Shown: positions 8,096 through 16,731 of the stretch, piece after piece | Position numbering within the stretch: the stretch's first letter is position 1 | Layout of the letters: every line of letters starts with the position of its first letter | NCBI GenBank assembly: GCA_023392635.1 | Contig: JAEVYS010000028.1 | Location: forward strand, 1-36,590 | Source: Actinomycetes bacterium | Lineage (GTDB): Bacteria > Actinomycetota > Actinomycetes > Propionibacteriales > Propionibacteriaceae | Length of the DNA: 36,590 nucleotides | Reading direction: 5' to 3' | Translations under genes and position numbers: made by a program | The notes under the pieces: generated by a model | Databases searched by the model: none | Told to the model about the DNA's origin: nothing | Seen by the model: the letters and a program-made list of their open reading frames with translations, nothing else

Positions 8096-9007
8096 ATGGG
8101 TGGACTCCTCGCCGTGGACGCGGGCCAGACCGGCATCAGGCTGCGCTGGGACCACGGGCTCGAGCGCCTCGAGGGCGCGACCAACGGGGTGCTGACCGAC
8201 CGCCCGCTGATGCCCCAGCTCGCGGATGCGGTGGGAGCCTTCGTCACCGAGCACCGGCTCTCCCCCACGGTGGTGGGCGTCGGGTGCTCCGGGCTCGTGA
8301 CGCCCGAGGCCACCGAGCTGCTCGGCCTGGTGAGGCGCTTCGGGATCCGAGAGGTCGCCGTCGCCCACGACGCGACCACGAGCTACCTCGGAGCCCTCGG
8401 CGACGCGCCCGGAGCGGTGATCGCCGCGGGCACCGGGGTGGTGACCCTGGCGGTGGGCGCGCGCTCGGTGGCCCGCATCGACGGCTGGGGCTACCTCATC
8501 GGCGACGCCGGCAGCGGCTACTGGATCGGCCGCGCCGGCATGGACGCGGCGATGCGCGGCTTCGACGGCCGGGGCCGGATGACGCCGCTGACCAGGCGCA
8601 TGCGCGAACTGTTCCCTGACCTGAGCGCCGCCTACGTCGAGTTGCAGTCCGACGACCGCCGCGTCAGTCGCATCGCGGACTTCGCGAAGGTGGTCGACGA
8701 GCTCGCCGACGACGACCCCGTGGCCAGGGGAATCATGGACGCGGCCGCGGCCGAGCTCAGCGAGTCGGTGCTCGCCGGGCTGCGTCGGGTCTCGATGATG
8801 GGCTCAGAGCCTCCGCAGGTGTGCGCCCTGGGCCAGGTGCTGCGGTCCCGCCACATTCGCGACCGCTTCACCCGCTACCTGCGGATGCAGTGGCCCGACC
8901 TCCAGCTGGCCGAACCGCTCGGCAACGCCCTGCACGGCGCAGCCCTGCTGTCCAACCTCGGCGAGAACAGCCCGCTGTCCAGCCTGGTCGCGCGCGCCGA
9001 GGCGTGA
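8096..9007 (+). CDS. BadF/BadG/BcrA/BcrD ATPase family protein, N-acetylglucosamine-kinase-like
   Basis: This 303-residue protein has the actin-like ASKHA fold of the BadF family, which includes N-acetylglucosamine kinases of the human NAGK type. Visible elements are the phosphate-1 loop LAVDAGQTGIRL (Asp8), AHDATTSYLGAL (Asp92, a catalytic-Asp candidate), AAGTGVVTLAVG (phosphate-2 loop, about 111-120) and GDAGSGYWIGR (about 136-146). There is no Fe-S motif, so it is a sugar kinase rather than a dehydratase activator. It likely phosphorylates GlcNAc or a related sugar in the cytosol. It stands alone, with its own leaderless-type promoter, between the pab gene and a converging purC. It is a distant relative of the kinase at 30504-31463. 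The substrate is not determined by sequence. Confidence 0.78.
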   Translation: MGGLLAVDAGQTGIRLRWDHGLERLEGATNGVLTDRPLMPQLADAVGAFVTEHRLSPTVVGVGCSGLVTPEATELLGLVRRFGIREVAVAHDATTSYLGALGDAPGAVIAAGTGVVTLAVGARSVARIDGWGYLIGDAGSGYWIGRAGMDAAMRGFDGRGRMTPLTRRMRELFPDLSAAYVELQSDDRRVSRIADFAKVVDELADDDPVARGIMDAAAAELSESVLAGLRRVSMMGSEPPQVCALGQVLRSRHIRDRFTRYLRMQWPDLQLAEPLGNALHGAALLSNLGENSPLSSLVARAEA

Positions 9008-9029
9008 GGGTGCCGGAGGCGCCTTCGGG

Positions 9030-9884
9030 TCAGCGGGCCGTGGCCACGAACTCGCGACCGGTCAGCCGACGGAAGGCCTCCAGGTAGCGCTCGCGGGTGG
9101 CCTCGACCACGGCGGCGGGAAGCTGCGGGGGTGGTGAGACGCGGTCCCAGCCGGACTCCTTCGCCAGCCAGTCGCGCACGTACTGCTTGTCGAAGCTCGG
9201 CAGGCTGCGGCCGGGCTCCCACGCTGCGGCGTCCCAGAACCGCGAGGAATCGGGGGTGAGCACCTCGTCGGCGAGGACGAGGGTCCCGTCCGGACGCTGG
9301 CCGAACTCGAACTTGGTGTCGGCGAGGAGGATGCCGCGCTCCGCGGCGAGGTCCGCGGCCCGGGCGTAGATCGCCAGGGTGGCGTCGCGGAGGCGTGCGG
9401 CCAGCTCAGGGCCGTGCAGGCCGGCGATGGTCGCGAAGTCGACGTTCTCGTCGTGCTCCCCCACAGGCGCCTTGATCGCCGGGGTGAAGACCGGTTCCGG
9501 CAGCTTCGCCCCGTCCACCAGGCCTTCGGGAAGGGCGACGCCGCACACGGAGCCGGACGCCTGGTACTCGACCCAGCCCGAACCGGTGAGGTAGCCGCGA
9601 GCCACGCACTCGACGGGGACCATGGCCAGCTTCTCGACGACGACCGCGCGCCCGGCGACCTCCTCGGGCACGTCGGTGGACACCACGTGGTGGGGAACCA
9701 GGTCGGCCAGCTGGTCGAACCACCACAGCGACAACTGGGTCAGCACCGCGCCCTTGTCGGGGATCGGCGTCGGCAGCACGTGGTCGAAGGCGGAGATGGC
9801 GTCGGTGGCCACCATCAGGATGCGGTCGTCGGGCCAGGCATACAGGCGGCGGACCTTGCCGGCGTGGAACGGGGCGTCGAGCAC
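9030..9884 (-). CDS. purC: Phosphoribosylaminoimidazole-succinocarboxamide synthase (SAICAR synthetase)
   Basis: PurC condenses CAIR with aspartate, using ATP, to give SAICAR in purine synthesis. The 284-residue protein shows the N-terminal GKVRRLYAWPDDRILMVATDAISAFD region, the VPVECVARGYLTGSGWVEY signature and the ADTKFEFGQRPDG signature. The C-terminal SRFWDAAAWEPGRSLPSFDKQYVRDWL segment is typical of the longer fungal/actinobacterial-like PurC form. The start is GTG at 9884, with TAGGCT six nt upstream. It diverges from purL, the two sharing a 149-bp control region. Its product SAICAR is the substrate of PurB, encoded at 19717-21144. Confidence 0.96.
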   Translation of the reverse strand: MLDAPFHAGKVRRLYAWPDDRILMVATDAISAFDHVLPTPIPDKGAVLTQLSLWWFDQLADLVPHHVVSTDVPEEVAGRAVVVEKLAMVPVECVARGYLTGSGWVEYQASGSVCGVALPEGLVDGAKLPEPVFTPAIKAPVGEHDENVDFATIAGLHGPELAARLRDATLAIYARAADLAAERGILLADTKFEFGQRPDGTLVLADEVLTPDSSRFWDAAAWEPGRSLPSFDKQYVRDWLAKESGWDRVSPPPQLPAAVVEATRERYLEAFRRLTGREFVATAR

Positions 9885-9890
9885 GGCGCC

Positions 9891-9896
9891 AGCCTA
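9891..9896 (-). promoter_or_regulatory. -10 box of purC (leaderless)
   Basis: TAGGCT on the minus strand, then GGCGCC (6 nt), then the GTG start. Confidence 0.55.
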
Positions 9897-9901
9897 GGGC
9901 G

Positions 9902-9941
9902 CCCGTCCCCCGATGCCCGACCCGCCCACAGAGGGGACGGG
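9902..9941. repeat. Inverted repeat in the purC/purL divergent control region
   Basis: CCCGTCCCC (9902-9910) and GGGGACGGG (9933-9941) are perfect 9-bp inverted copies separated by 22 nt. They lie just upstream of the purC -10 box and about 50 bp before the purL -10 box. It is a candidate operator for a purine-responsive regulator; no regulator gene is seen here. Confidence 0.4.
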
Positions 9942-9992
9942 TTGGGCGTCTCGGCAGCGGTCGGGGCCGGAGGCGGCGCCGGCGCCAGCCGT

Positions 9993-10029
9993 TAGCCTGT
10001 ACCCGCCGCCCGTCCAGCCGACCCGGAGG
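9993..10029 (+). promoter_or_regulatory. purL -10 box and ribosome binding site
   Basis: TAGCCT (9993-9998) is followed by a predicted leader of about 29 nt holding GGAGG (10025-10029), 4 nt before the ATG at 10034. Unlike many neighbours, purL has a normal leadered start. Confidence 0.5.
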
Positions 10030-10033
10030 TTCC

Positions 10034-13000
10034 ATGCCCCTGCCGCATGCGTTCGTGCTGACCGTCTTCGAGGGCGGCAACGCCCTCTCGCCGTTCCGGG
10101 CCGCCGCGCTGCAGCGCCGCCTCCAGGGGGCGGTGGCGTCCGTCTCCGGGGTGAGCGCGAGGTACGCGCACTGGGTCGCCAGCGACACCGGGCTGGACGA
10201 GTCCACACGGGCGGTGCTCGAGCGGCTGCTGACCTACGGGCCGGCGTTGCAGCCGCCGGCCACGGGCGCCTTCCAGGCGACGGTCACTGTCGCCCCTCGG
10301 CTGGGCACCGTGTCGCCGTGGGCGTCGAAGGCCACCGACATCGCGCACAACTGCGGCGTGGCGGTGCGGCGGGTCGAGCGGGTGGTCGAGTACACCCTGG
10401 CCTGCGACGCGCCGCTCACCCCGCAGGAGTGGGACGCGTGCGCAGCCCTGCTGCACGACCGCATGACCGAGTCGGCGTTCGGCGACGTCGCGGCGTCCGC
10501 GGCCCTCTTCGACGAGCGCGAGGCGGAGCCGATGGTCCACGTCGACGTGCTCGGGCGTGGCCGGGCGGCCATCGAGGAGGCCAACATCGCCCAGGGGTGG
10601 GCGCTCTCCGATGACGAGATCGACTACCTCGTGACCGCGTTCGGCGAGCGCGACCGCAACCCGACCGACGTCGAACTCACCATGTTCGCCCAGGCCAACT
10701 CCGAGCACTGCCGCCACAAGATCTTCAACGCCGACTTCGTGATCGACGGGACCCCCGAGCAGAAGTCCCTGTTCGCCATGATCCGCCACACCGAGCAGGT
10801 CGCCGGCCACGGCACCGTGGTGGCCTACAAGGACAACGCCTCGATCATGGCGGGAGGGAGGATCACCCGCTGGGCGCCGGAGGCTGCCGAGGGCCCGAGC
10901 CGGTACACCGCCCGCCCCGAGGACGTGCACGTGCTCATGAAGGTGGAGACCCACAACCACCCCACCGCGATCAGCCCGTTCCCCGGCGCTGCGACCGGCT
11001 CCGGAGGCGAGATCCGGGACGAGGGCGCCACCGGGCGGGGCTCCGCACCGAAGGCCGGGCTCACCGGGTTCGCCGTCTCCAACCTGCACCTGCCGGGCAC
11101 CGACGAGCCGTGGGAGCGCGACCCGTACGGCGCGCCCGGCCACCTCGCCACCCCCCTGGAGATCATGACCGCCGGTCCGCTCGGGGCTGCGGCGTTCAAC
11201 AACGAGTTCGGACGCCCTGGCCTGGGTGGCTTCTTCCGGGTGTACGAACAGACCGTCGACGGCGTCCGCCGCGGCTACCACAAGCCGATCATGAGCGCCG
11301 GCGGGCTGGGCTGGATCAGCGCGTCCCAGACCGAGAAGATGGCCTTCGGCGCCGGCACCCTGCTGGTCCAGATCGGCGGCCCCGGCATGCGCATCGGCAT
11401 GGGCGGCGGGGCGGCGTCCTCGATGGCGGCCGGCGCCAACGCCGCAGAACTCGACTTCGACTCCGTCCAGCGCGGCAACCCCGAGATCCAGCGTCGCGCA
11501 CAGGAGGTCATCAACCACTGCGTGAACCTCGGTGCCGACAACCCGATCCTCTCCATCCACGACGTGGGCGCCGGCGGCCTGTCGAACGCCTTCCCCGAAC
11601 TCGTCGACGGCGCAGGCCTGGGTGCCCGCTTCGCGATGGACGCGGTGCCGCAGGAGGAGTCCGGCCTGGCTCCCAAGGAGATCTGGTGCAACGAGAGCCA
11701 GGAGCGCTATGTGCTGGCGATCGCCCCGGAGTCGCTGGACCGGTTCGCCGCCCTGTGCGAGCGCGAGCGCTGCCCGTTCTCGGTGGTGGGCGTGGCGCGT
11801 GACGACGGCCGGCTGGTGCTCGCCCCGACGGCCGAGGACCACCCCGGCGACGACCGCCCGATCGACATGCCCATGGAGGTGCTGCTGGGCAAGCCACCCC
11901 GGATGACCAGGGACGTGGTCCGCGTCCGGCACAGTGCGCCGGCGCTCGACCTCACCGGCGTCGACCTCCGCGCGGCCGCGTACGCCGTCCTGCGGCACCC
12001 GTCGGTCGCGTCGAAGCGCTTCCTCGTCACGATCGCCGACCGGACCGTCGGCGGGCTGAACCACCGTGACCAGATGGTCGGGCCCTGGCAGGTGCCGGTG
12101 GCCGACGTCGCGGTGACCCTGTCGGACTACAGCGGCCTGGCCGGGCAGGCGATGGCCTCCGGCGAGCGCATGCCGCTCGCCGCCGTCGACGCCCCGGCGT
12201 CCGGGCGGATGGCGGTCGGCGAGGCGCTGACCAACCTTCTCGCCGCGCCGGTCGACCTCGCGGGGGTGAAGCTGTCCTGCAACTGGATGGCCGCCTGCGG
12301 AGAGGACGGCGAGGACGCCGCCCTGTACGACACCGTCCGGGCCGTCGCGATGGAGCTGTGCCCGGCGCTGGGGATCTCGGTTCCCGTCGGCAAGGACTCG
12401 CTGTCGATGCGCACCCGCTGGACCGACGCCGGCCAGGCCCGACAGGTGACCTCGCCGGTGTCGCTGGTGGTGTCGGCGTTCGCGTCGCTGCCCGACGTCA
12501 CGGGCACCTGGACGCCCCAGCTGCGGCCCGGCTCCACGCTGGTGCTGGTCGACCTGGGTGCGGGCCGCGACCGCCTCGGCGGCTCCATGCTGGCCCAGGT
12601 GACCAACCAGTTCGGAGACGTGGTGCCCGACCTGGACGATCCGGCGCGGCTGCTCTCGCTGGGGTCCGCGCTCGCCGAGTTGCGTTCCCGCGGACTGGTC
12701 GGCGCCTACCACGACCGCTCCGACGGCGGCTTGTGGGCTGCCGCGTGCGAGCTGGGGTTCGCCGGGGCGACCGGGTTCGACCTCGACGTGCCCAGCGTCG
12801 CCGCGCTGTTCAGCGAGGAACTGGGCGTGGTCCTTGGCGTGGCGGACGACGATGTCGACGCGGTGTTCGACGTCCTCGCCGAGCACGGTCTGGGCCGGCT
12901 GAGCCGCATCGTCGGCCAGACCGCGGACGACCGCCGGGTCCGCGTCAGCGTGGCCGGCGAGCCCCTGCTCGAGGAGGACCTGCGCGACCTGGGCCAGGCG

Positions 13001-13921
13001 TGGGACGAGGTCTCGTGGCGCATCGCCGCCCTTCGCGACAACCCTGAGTGCGCCGACGAGGAACATGCAGCCTTCGGCGCGGACGTGCCGGGGCTGGTGG
13101 TCTCACCCACGTTCGACGCCGGCCAGGACATCGCCGCACCCTTCGTCTCAACCGGCGCCCGCCCGAAGGTGACCATCCTCAGGGAGCAGGGTGTGAACAG
13201 CCACGTGGAGACCGCGCACGCGTTCGCCACCGCTGGCTTCGACACCTACGACGTCCACATGACCGACCTCCTCGCCGGCCGCTTCGACCTGTCCGGGGTG
13301 ACCGGACTGGTGGCCTGCGGCGGGTTCTCCTACGGCGACACGCTCGGTGCGGGCGAGGGCTGGGCGCGATCGGTGCTCTTCAACCCCCGGCTGACCGACG
13401 GGTTCACCGCGTTCTTCGCGCGCACGGACACGTTCGGTCTGGGGATCTGCAACGGATGCCAGATGTTCGCGGCCCTCGCCGACCTGATTCCCGGAGCCGA
13501 GGCCTGGCCGCTGTTCACCCGCAACCGGTCCGAGCAGTACGAGGCACGGCTCAGCCAGGTGGAGGTGCTCGACTCCCCGTCCGTGTTCTTCTCCGGCATG
13601 GCCGGCAGCCTGCTCCCGATCGCGGTCGCGCACGGCGAGGGCCTGGCGGACTTCTCCGTGCGGGGGGACCTGGCCGCCGTGCGGCGCGCTGCCCGGTTCG
13701 TGGACGGCCATGGCGCCCCCGCGACGACCTACCCGGCCAACCCGAACGGCTCGCCGGACGGGCTGACCGCCGTGACCACCGGCGACGGGCGGTTCACCGC
13801 GATGATGCCGCACCCCGAGCGGGTGGCGCGGAACGCGCAGCTGTCATGGACCGACGGCCCGGTCGGGGCGCCGAGCCCGTGGCTGCGGATGTTCCGCAAC
13901 GCGCGGGCCTGGGTGGGCTGA
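10034..13921 (+). CDS. purL: Phosphoribosylformylglycinamidine synthase, long single-chain form
   Basis: This enzyme converts FGAR, glutamine and ATP to FGAM, step four of purine synthesis. At 1295 residues it is the large fused form (as in E. coli), carrying on one chain what the PurS/PurL/PurQ complex does in many other bacteria. An N-terminal PurS-like region is followed by the linker QANSEHCRHKIFNADF. The synthetase core has KVETHNHPTAISPFPG and GSGGEIRDEGATGRG, and a second half-repeat includes VPVGKDSLSMRTRW. The C-terminal class-I glutaminase has GICNGCQMF with nucleophile Cys1139 and PHPERVARN (His, Glu). The ATG at 10034 has a GGAGG site. It diverges from purC and converges with the LuxR gene. 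No purS or purQ is present in the window. Confidence 0.97.
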   Translation: MPLPHAFVLTVFEGGNALSPFRAAALQRRLQGAVASVSGVSARYAHWVASDTGLDESTRAVLERLLTYGPALQPPATGAFQATVTVAPRLGTVSPWASKATDIAHNCGVAVRRVERVVEYTLACDAPLTPQEWDACAALLHDRMTESAFGDVAASAALFDEREAEPMVHVDVLGRGRAAIEEANIAQGWALSDDEIDYLVTAFGERDRNPTDVELTMFAQANSEHCRHKIFNADFVIDGTPEQKSLFAMIRHTEQVAGHGTVVAYKDNASIMAGGRITRWAPEAAEGPSRYTARPEDVHVLMKVETHNHPTAISPFPGAATGSGGEIRDEGATGRGSAPKAGLTGFAVSNLHLPGTDEPWERDPYGAPGHLATPLEIMTAGPLGAAAFNNEFGRPGLGGFFRVYEQTVDGVRRGYHKPIMSAGGLGWISASQTEKMAFGAGTLLVQIGGPGMRIGMGGGAASSMAAGANAAELDFDSVQRGNPEIQRRAQEVINHCVNLGADNPILSIHDVGAGGLSNAFPELVDGAGLGARFAMDAVPQEESGLAPKEIWCNESQERYVLAIAPESLDRFAALCERERCPFSVVGVARDDGRLVLAPTAEDHPGDDRPIDMPMEVLLGKPPRMTRDVVRVRHSAPALDLTGVDLRAAAYAVLRHPSVASKRFLVTIADRTVGGLNHRDQMVGPWQVPVADVAVTLSDYSGLAGQAMASGERMPLAAVDAPASGRMAVGEALTNLLAAPVDLAGVKLSCNWMAACGEDGEDAALYDTVRAVAMELCPALGISVPVGKDSLSMRTRWTDAGQARQVTSPVSLVVSAFASLPDVTGTWTPQLRPGSTLVLVDLGAGRDRLGGSMLAQVTNQFGDVVPDLDDPARLLSLGSALAELRSRGLVGAYHDRSDGGLWAAACELGFAGATGFDLDVPSVAALFSEELGVVLGVADDDVDAVFDVLAEHGLGRLSRIVGQTADDRRVRVSVAGEPLLEEDLRDLGQAWDEVSWRIAALRDNPECADEEHAAFGADVPGLVVSPTFDAGQDIAAPFVSTGARPKVTILREQGVNSHVETAHAFATAGFDTYDVHMTDLLAGRFDLSGVTGLVACGGFSYGDTLGAGEGWARSVLFNPRLTDGFTAFFARTDTFGLGICNGCQMFAALADLIPGAEAWPLFTRNRSEQYEARLSQVEVLDSPSVFFSGMAGSLLPIAVAHGEGLADFSVRGDLAAVRRAARFVDGHGAPATTYPANPNGSPDGLTAVTTGDGRFTAMMPHPERVARNAQLSWTDGPVGAPSPWLRMFRNARAWVG

Positions 13922-13956
13922 CCGGCGCCGCACCCACGGGGGGTCAGTCCAGCGGC

Positions 13957-15096
13957 TCAGCCGGCCTGGTCGAGGAACCACCCCGAAGGGCCGAGGGACG
14001 TGTTCATGCGCGGCACGTACTGGTCGAAGTACACCTTCGCGATGAGTTCGCGCCTGCTGCGCACACCGGCCTTCTCGAACACCGACTTCAGGTGGTCCTG
14101 CACGGTGTAGGCGGACAGGAAGAGCTGGGCGGCGATGTCCCTGGTGTCGAGGCCCTGCAGGACCAGCTGGGTGATGTCCCGCTCCCGTGGGGTGAGCCCG
14201 AAGGCCGCGACGACCAGCGGGACGATCTCGGGCGGGCGCGCCTCCTCGATCGTCACCACGACATCGCAGCTGGGGCCGTCCGAACCGGTGAGCGTCGACG
14301 CGTGTACCACCAGCCACAACCCGTTTGCCGCGCGGATGCGGGCCCGGGGAGTCACCGGCGTCCCGCCCTGGGCGTGGCGCCGCGCCGCACCGACCACCGA
14401 GCCGACCAGTGCGGCCGTCCCCGTGGTGAAGCTGCTCTCGGTGAGGGCTGCGAGCCTTTCCTCCGCCCCCAGTGAGGCCCGCGTGACCTGGTTGGCACCG
14501 TCGATGATGAGCACGATCGGACCGTGCAGCGTCGCGTCGGCGGTCGCGGCCAGGCTGGCGAGGAGGCCGCTGCGCAGGCCGAGCGCGAGGCTGCCGCTGA
14601 GCGACCCCAGATAGGCGATCTCGTCGTGGTCGAAGCCGGCGTCCCCCTCCAGGCGGAACAAGGCGATGCCACCCCAGGCCCGTCCCCGATCGTCCAGGCA
14701 GAGCGTGCGCAACTCGTCGGAGAAGCCGAAGTGCGGCTTCATGAACTCCTCGACCCGCACCGACAGGGCCGGGTCACCCACCGTCCCGGCGTGCACGCCC
14801 GCCGCGGCGACGCCGCGGGCCGCCATGCTCGTGAAAGCGGTCGGCTCGCTCAGGCCGTATTCGATGAGTCCCCACTCATGGTCGTGCTCGTCCACGTTGG
14901 CGAGGCTGCCCAGCTTGATCGTGCCGGTCAGCAGTCCGGTGCTGGGGTCCATGGTGCCCACGCACACCGAGTCGAACGGCACTGCACGGTTGAGTGAGGC
15001 CATCGCCTCGGTCACGAATTCCGGGAGCGCCAGGCCGGCCCGGGCCAGTACCTCCACGTCCCTGCGCACGCGCTCGGCGGCCAGACCCCTCCCCAT
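13957..15096 (-). CDS. LuxR-type helix-turn-helix transcriptional regulator
   Basis: This is a probable DNA-binding regulator of 379 residues from the ATG at 15096. A frame-continuous TTG at 15141 would add 15 residues, but the ATG has GGGAGG about 12 nt upstream. The C-terminal LuxR HTH covers about residues 301-355 (LTPRERDITQLVLQGLDTRDIAAQLFLSAYTVQDHLKSVF, with the recognition helix near AYTVQDHL). The N-terminal ~200 residues look like a GAF-type sensory region (FDSVCVGTMDPSTGLLTG, FRLEGDAGFDHDEIAYL), without a receiver domain or an ATPase P-loop. It is transcribed away from the FAD oxidase gene, with a ~160-bp shared gap, so control of that gene is a reasonable inference. The ligand is unknown. 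Confidence 0.82.
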   Translation of the reverse strand: MGRGLAAERVRRDVEVLARAGLALPEFVTEAMASLNRAVPFDSVCVGTMDPSTGLLTGTIKLGSLANVDEHDHEWGLIEYGLSEPTAFTSMAARGVAAAGVHAGTVGDPALSVRVEEFMKPHFGFSDELRTLCLDDRGRAWGGIALFRLEGDAGFDHDEIAYLGSLSGSLALGLRSGLLASLAATADATLHGPIVLIIDGANQVTRASLGAEERLAALTESSFTTGTAALVGSVVGAARRHAQGGTPVTPRARIRAANGLWLVVHASTLTGSDGPSCDVVVTIEEARPPEIVPLVVAAFGLTPRERDITQLVLQGLDTRDIAAQLFLSAYTVQDHLKSVFEKAGVRSRRELIAKVYFDQYVPRMNTSLGPSGWFLDQAG

Positions 15097-15255
15097 GGCG
15101 GCCAGTGTCCTCCCTGCGAGCACGCCGGCGGTATCCCACAAGTCTGGGAACTCCTACCACCCGGGTCGCGGGGGTTCGGGGTCCCCGGGCCGGAGGGGTG
15201 CCGCGCGCACCGGCGCGTCCCGCAGATTTGAGGGAACCCTACGAAGGAGCGAGAA
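15097..15255. promoter_or_regulatory. Divergent control region, luxR-type gene / FAD oxidase
   Basis: This 159-bp gap lies between the two divergent starts. It holds AAGGAG (15244-15249), the ribosome binding site of the oxidase. No convincing -35/-10 pair or clear palindromic operator was found, although both promoters should lie here. Confidence 0.4.
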
Positions 15256-16641
15256 GTGATCGAATCCACCCTGGTCCCGGCGGGCTCGACCGCCGAGTCC
15301 CTGCGCGGCCTGCTGGACGGGCGCGTCTTCCTGCCCGGTGATCCCGGCTACGACGCGGCCCGAACCCCCTGGAACGTCGCCGTCGACCAGCGTCCGGCCG
15401 CGGTGGCCGTCGCCACCAGCGTCGAGGACGTGGTGACCGTGGTCCGTGCGTCGGCCGCCGCCGGCCTTCGCGTCGTCCCGCAGAGCACCGGCCACAACGC
15501 CGGCCCGCTGTCTGGTCGCCTGGCCGACGCGGTGCTGCTGCGGCTGTCGGACTTCACCGGCGTCTCGATCGACGCCGAGCGCCGGATCGCACGGATCGTG
15601 GGCGCGACGTTGTGGGAGCAGGTCGTCGACGCGGCGGCGGCGCACGGGCTGGCCGTCATGCACGGAAGCTCTCCCGACGTCGCTGCCGCCGGTTACTGCC
15701 TCGGCGGCGGCCTGTCGTGGTACGCCCGCGGCCGCGGACTGGCGTGCAACCAGCTCGTCGCCGCGGAGGTGGTGCTGGCCGACGGCAGCCTCGTGCGCAC
15801 CGACGCCGACCACCACCCCGACCTGTTCTGGGCGCTGCGTGGGGGCGGCGGCAACTTCGGTGTGGTCACGGCCCTGGAGATCCGGCTGCTGCCGTTCGCC
15901 GACGCCTACGCCGGCATGATGATGTGGGACGCGACGCGGGCGTCCGAGGTGTGCCGCACGTGGTCGGCATGGACGCACGGCCTCGCCGAGGAGGCGACCA
16001 CGTCGCTGCGGCTGCTGAGCCTGCCGCCCCTGCCCGAGTTGCCCGAGTTCATCCGGGGTCGCCAGCTCGTCGTGATCGACGGCGCCGTGCTGGCCGACGA
16101 TGCCGCCGCGTCCGCGCTCCTCGCCCCACTGCGCGCCCTGCAGCCGGAGATGGACACCTTCGGCCGAGTGCCCTCACCGGTCGTGGCGCGGATCCACCTC
16201 GATCCCGAGGGCCCGACGCCCGCCGTGTCGGACCACCTGTTGATGCACGACTTCGATGCGGCCGCGGCAGACGCCCTGATTGCGGCGGCGGGCGCCGAGT
16301 CCGGGTCCACCCTGCTCAGCGCGGAGATCCGGCACCTGGGCGGGGCGCTGGGTCGTCCGGCTCCCGGCGGCGGCGCACTCGACCACTTGTCGGGGGAGTA
16401 CGCGGGCTTCTTCATCGCGGTTGCCGCCACTCCCGGCCTGGCCGCGCAGGGCCTCGTGGACGCCGCCGCAGCGGTCGCGGCGCTGGCACCCTGGTCGAAC
16501 GGACGGCGGTTCGCGAACTTCACCGAGGAGGCGGTCGACCCGTCCTCGCTGTTCGAGCCGGAGGTGCTCGCGAGGCTGCGGGCCGTCCGGGCCGCCGTGG
16601 ACCCCTCCGGCACGTTCCTCGCCAACCACGGGTTGGGCTAG
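15256..16641 (+). CDS. FAD-binding oxidoreductase (PCMH/berberine-bridge-like), probably bicovalent flavin
   Basis: This 461-residue flavoenzyme resembles berberine-bridge-like and oligosaccharide oxidases. The PCMH-type FAD domain covers about residues 30-215, including AVATSVEDVVTVVRAS, RVVPQSTGHNAGPLSGRLAD and the GGGGNFGVVTALEIRLLPF pyrophosphate loop. His80 in TGHN and Cys148 in GYCLGGGLSW lie where bicovalent enzymes attach FAD through 8-alpha-N1-histidyl and 6-S-cysteinyl bonds, so double attachment is likely. The C-terminus (NFTEEAVDPSSLFEPEVLARL) is a degenerate BBE region lacking the usual YYG motif. There is no signal peptide, so it is cytosolic. The start is GTG 15256 with AAGGAG. 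It faces a divergent LuxR regulator. Substrate unknown; a sugar, alcohol or secondary metabolite is possible. Confidence 0.85.
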   Translation: MIESTLVPAGSTAESLRGLLDGRVFLPGDPGYDAARTPWNVAVDQRPAAVAVATSVEDVVTVVRASAAAGLRVVPQSTGHNAGPLSGRLADAVLLRLSDFTGVSIDAERRIARIVGATLWEQVVDAAAAHGLAVMHGSSPDVAAAGYCLGGGLSWYARGRGLACNQLVAAEVVLADGSLVRTDADHHPDLFWALRGGGGNFGVVTALEIRLLPFADAYAGMMMWDATRASEVCRTWSAWTHGLAEEATTSLRLLSLPPLPELPEFIRGRQLVVIDGAVLADDAAASALLAPLRALQPEMDTFGRVPSPVVARIHLDPEGPTPAVSDHLLMHDFDAAAADALIAAAGAESGSTLLSAEIRHLGGALGRPAPGGGALDHLSGEYAGFFIAVAATPGLAAQGLVDAAAAVAALAPWSNGRRFANFTEEAVDPSSLFEPEVLARLRAVRAAVDPSGTFLANHGLG

Positions 16642-16653
16642 CGCCCGCAGGGG

Positions 16654-16683
16654 CTCGGCCGGGCGCACCCCGCGCCGGCCGAG
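16654..16683 (+). terminator. Strong GC hairpin after the FAD oxidase gene
   Basis: CTCGGCCGG (16654-16662) and CCGGCCGAG (16675-16683) are perfect inverted arms around a 12-nt loop that can pair further. It begins 12 nt after the stop codon. There is no T tract, as is common for actinobacterial terminators. Confidence 0.6.
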
Positions 16684-16719
16684 TCCCACCCGGGTGTGGC
16701 ACGGGATGGTTCCCGTGGG

Positions 16720-16725
16720 GATACT
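16720..16725 (+). promoter_or_regulatory. -10 box of the RibD-like gene (leaderless)
   Basis: GATACT is followed by GGCGGG (6 nt) and the ATG at 16732. This supports that ATG over an in-frame GTG at 16696, which would lie upstream of the promoter. Confidence 0.6.
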
Positions 16726-16731
16726 GGCGGG

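Noticed and set aside
6226..8379. A 717-codon minus-strand open frame opposite pabBC and the kinase
   Set aside because: Antisense shadow of two conserved genes with clear catalytic motifs.
9885..10033. Purine riboswitch upstream of purL
   Set aside because: The predicted purL leader is only about 29 nt and no purine aptamer fold or conserved junction sequence is visible.
9992..13066. A 1024-codon open frame on the minus strand opposite purL
   Set aside because: Its composition (His, Gly, Arg, Val runs) is the typical antisense shadow of a GC-rich gene, and it lies fully inside a well-conserved purL.
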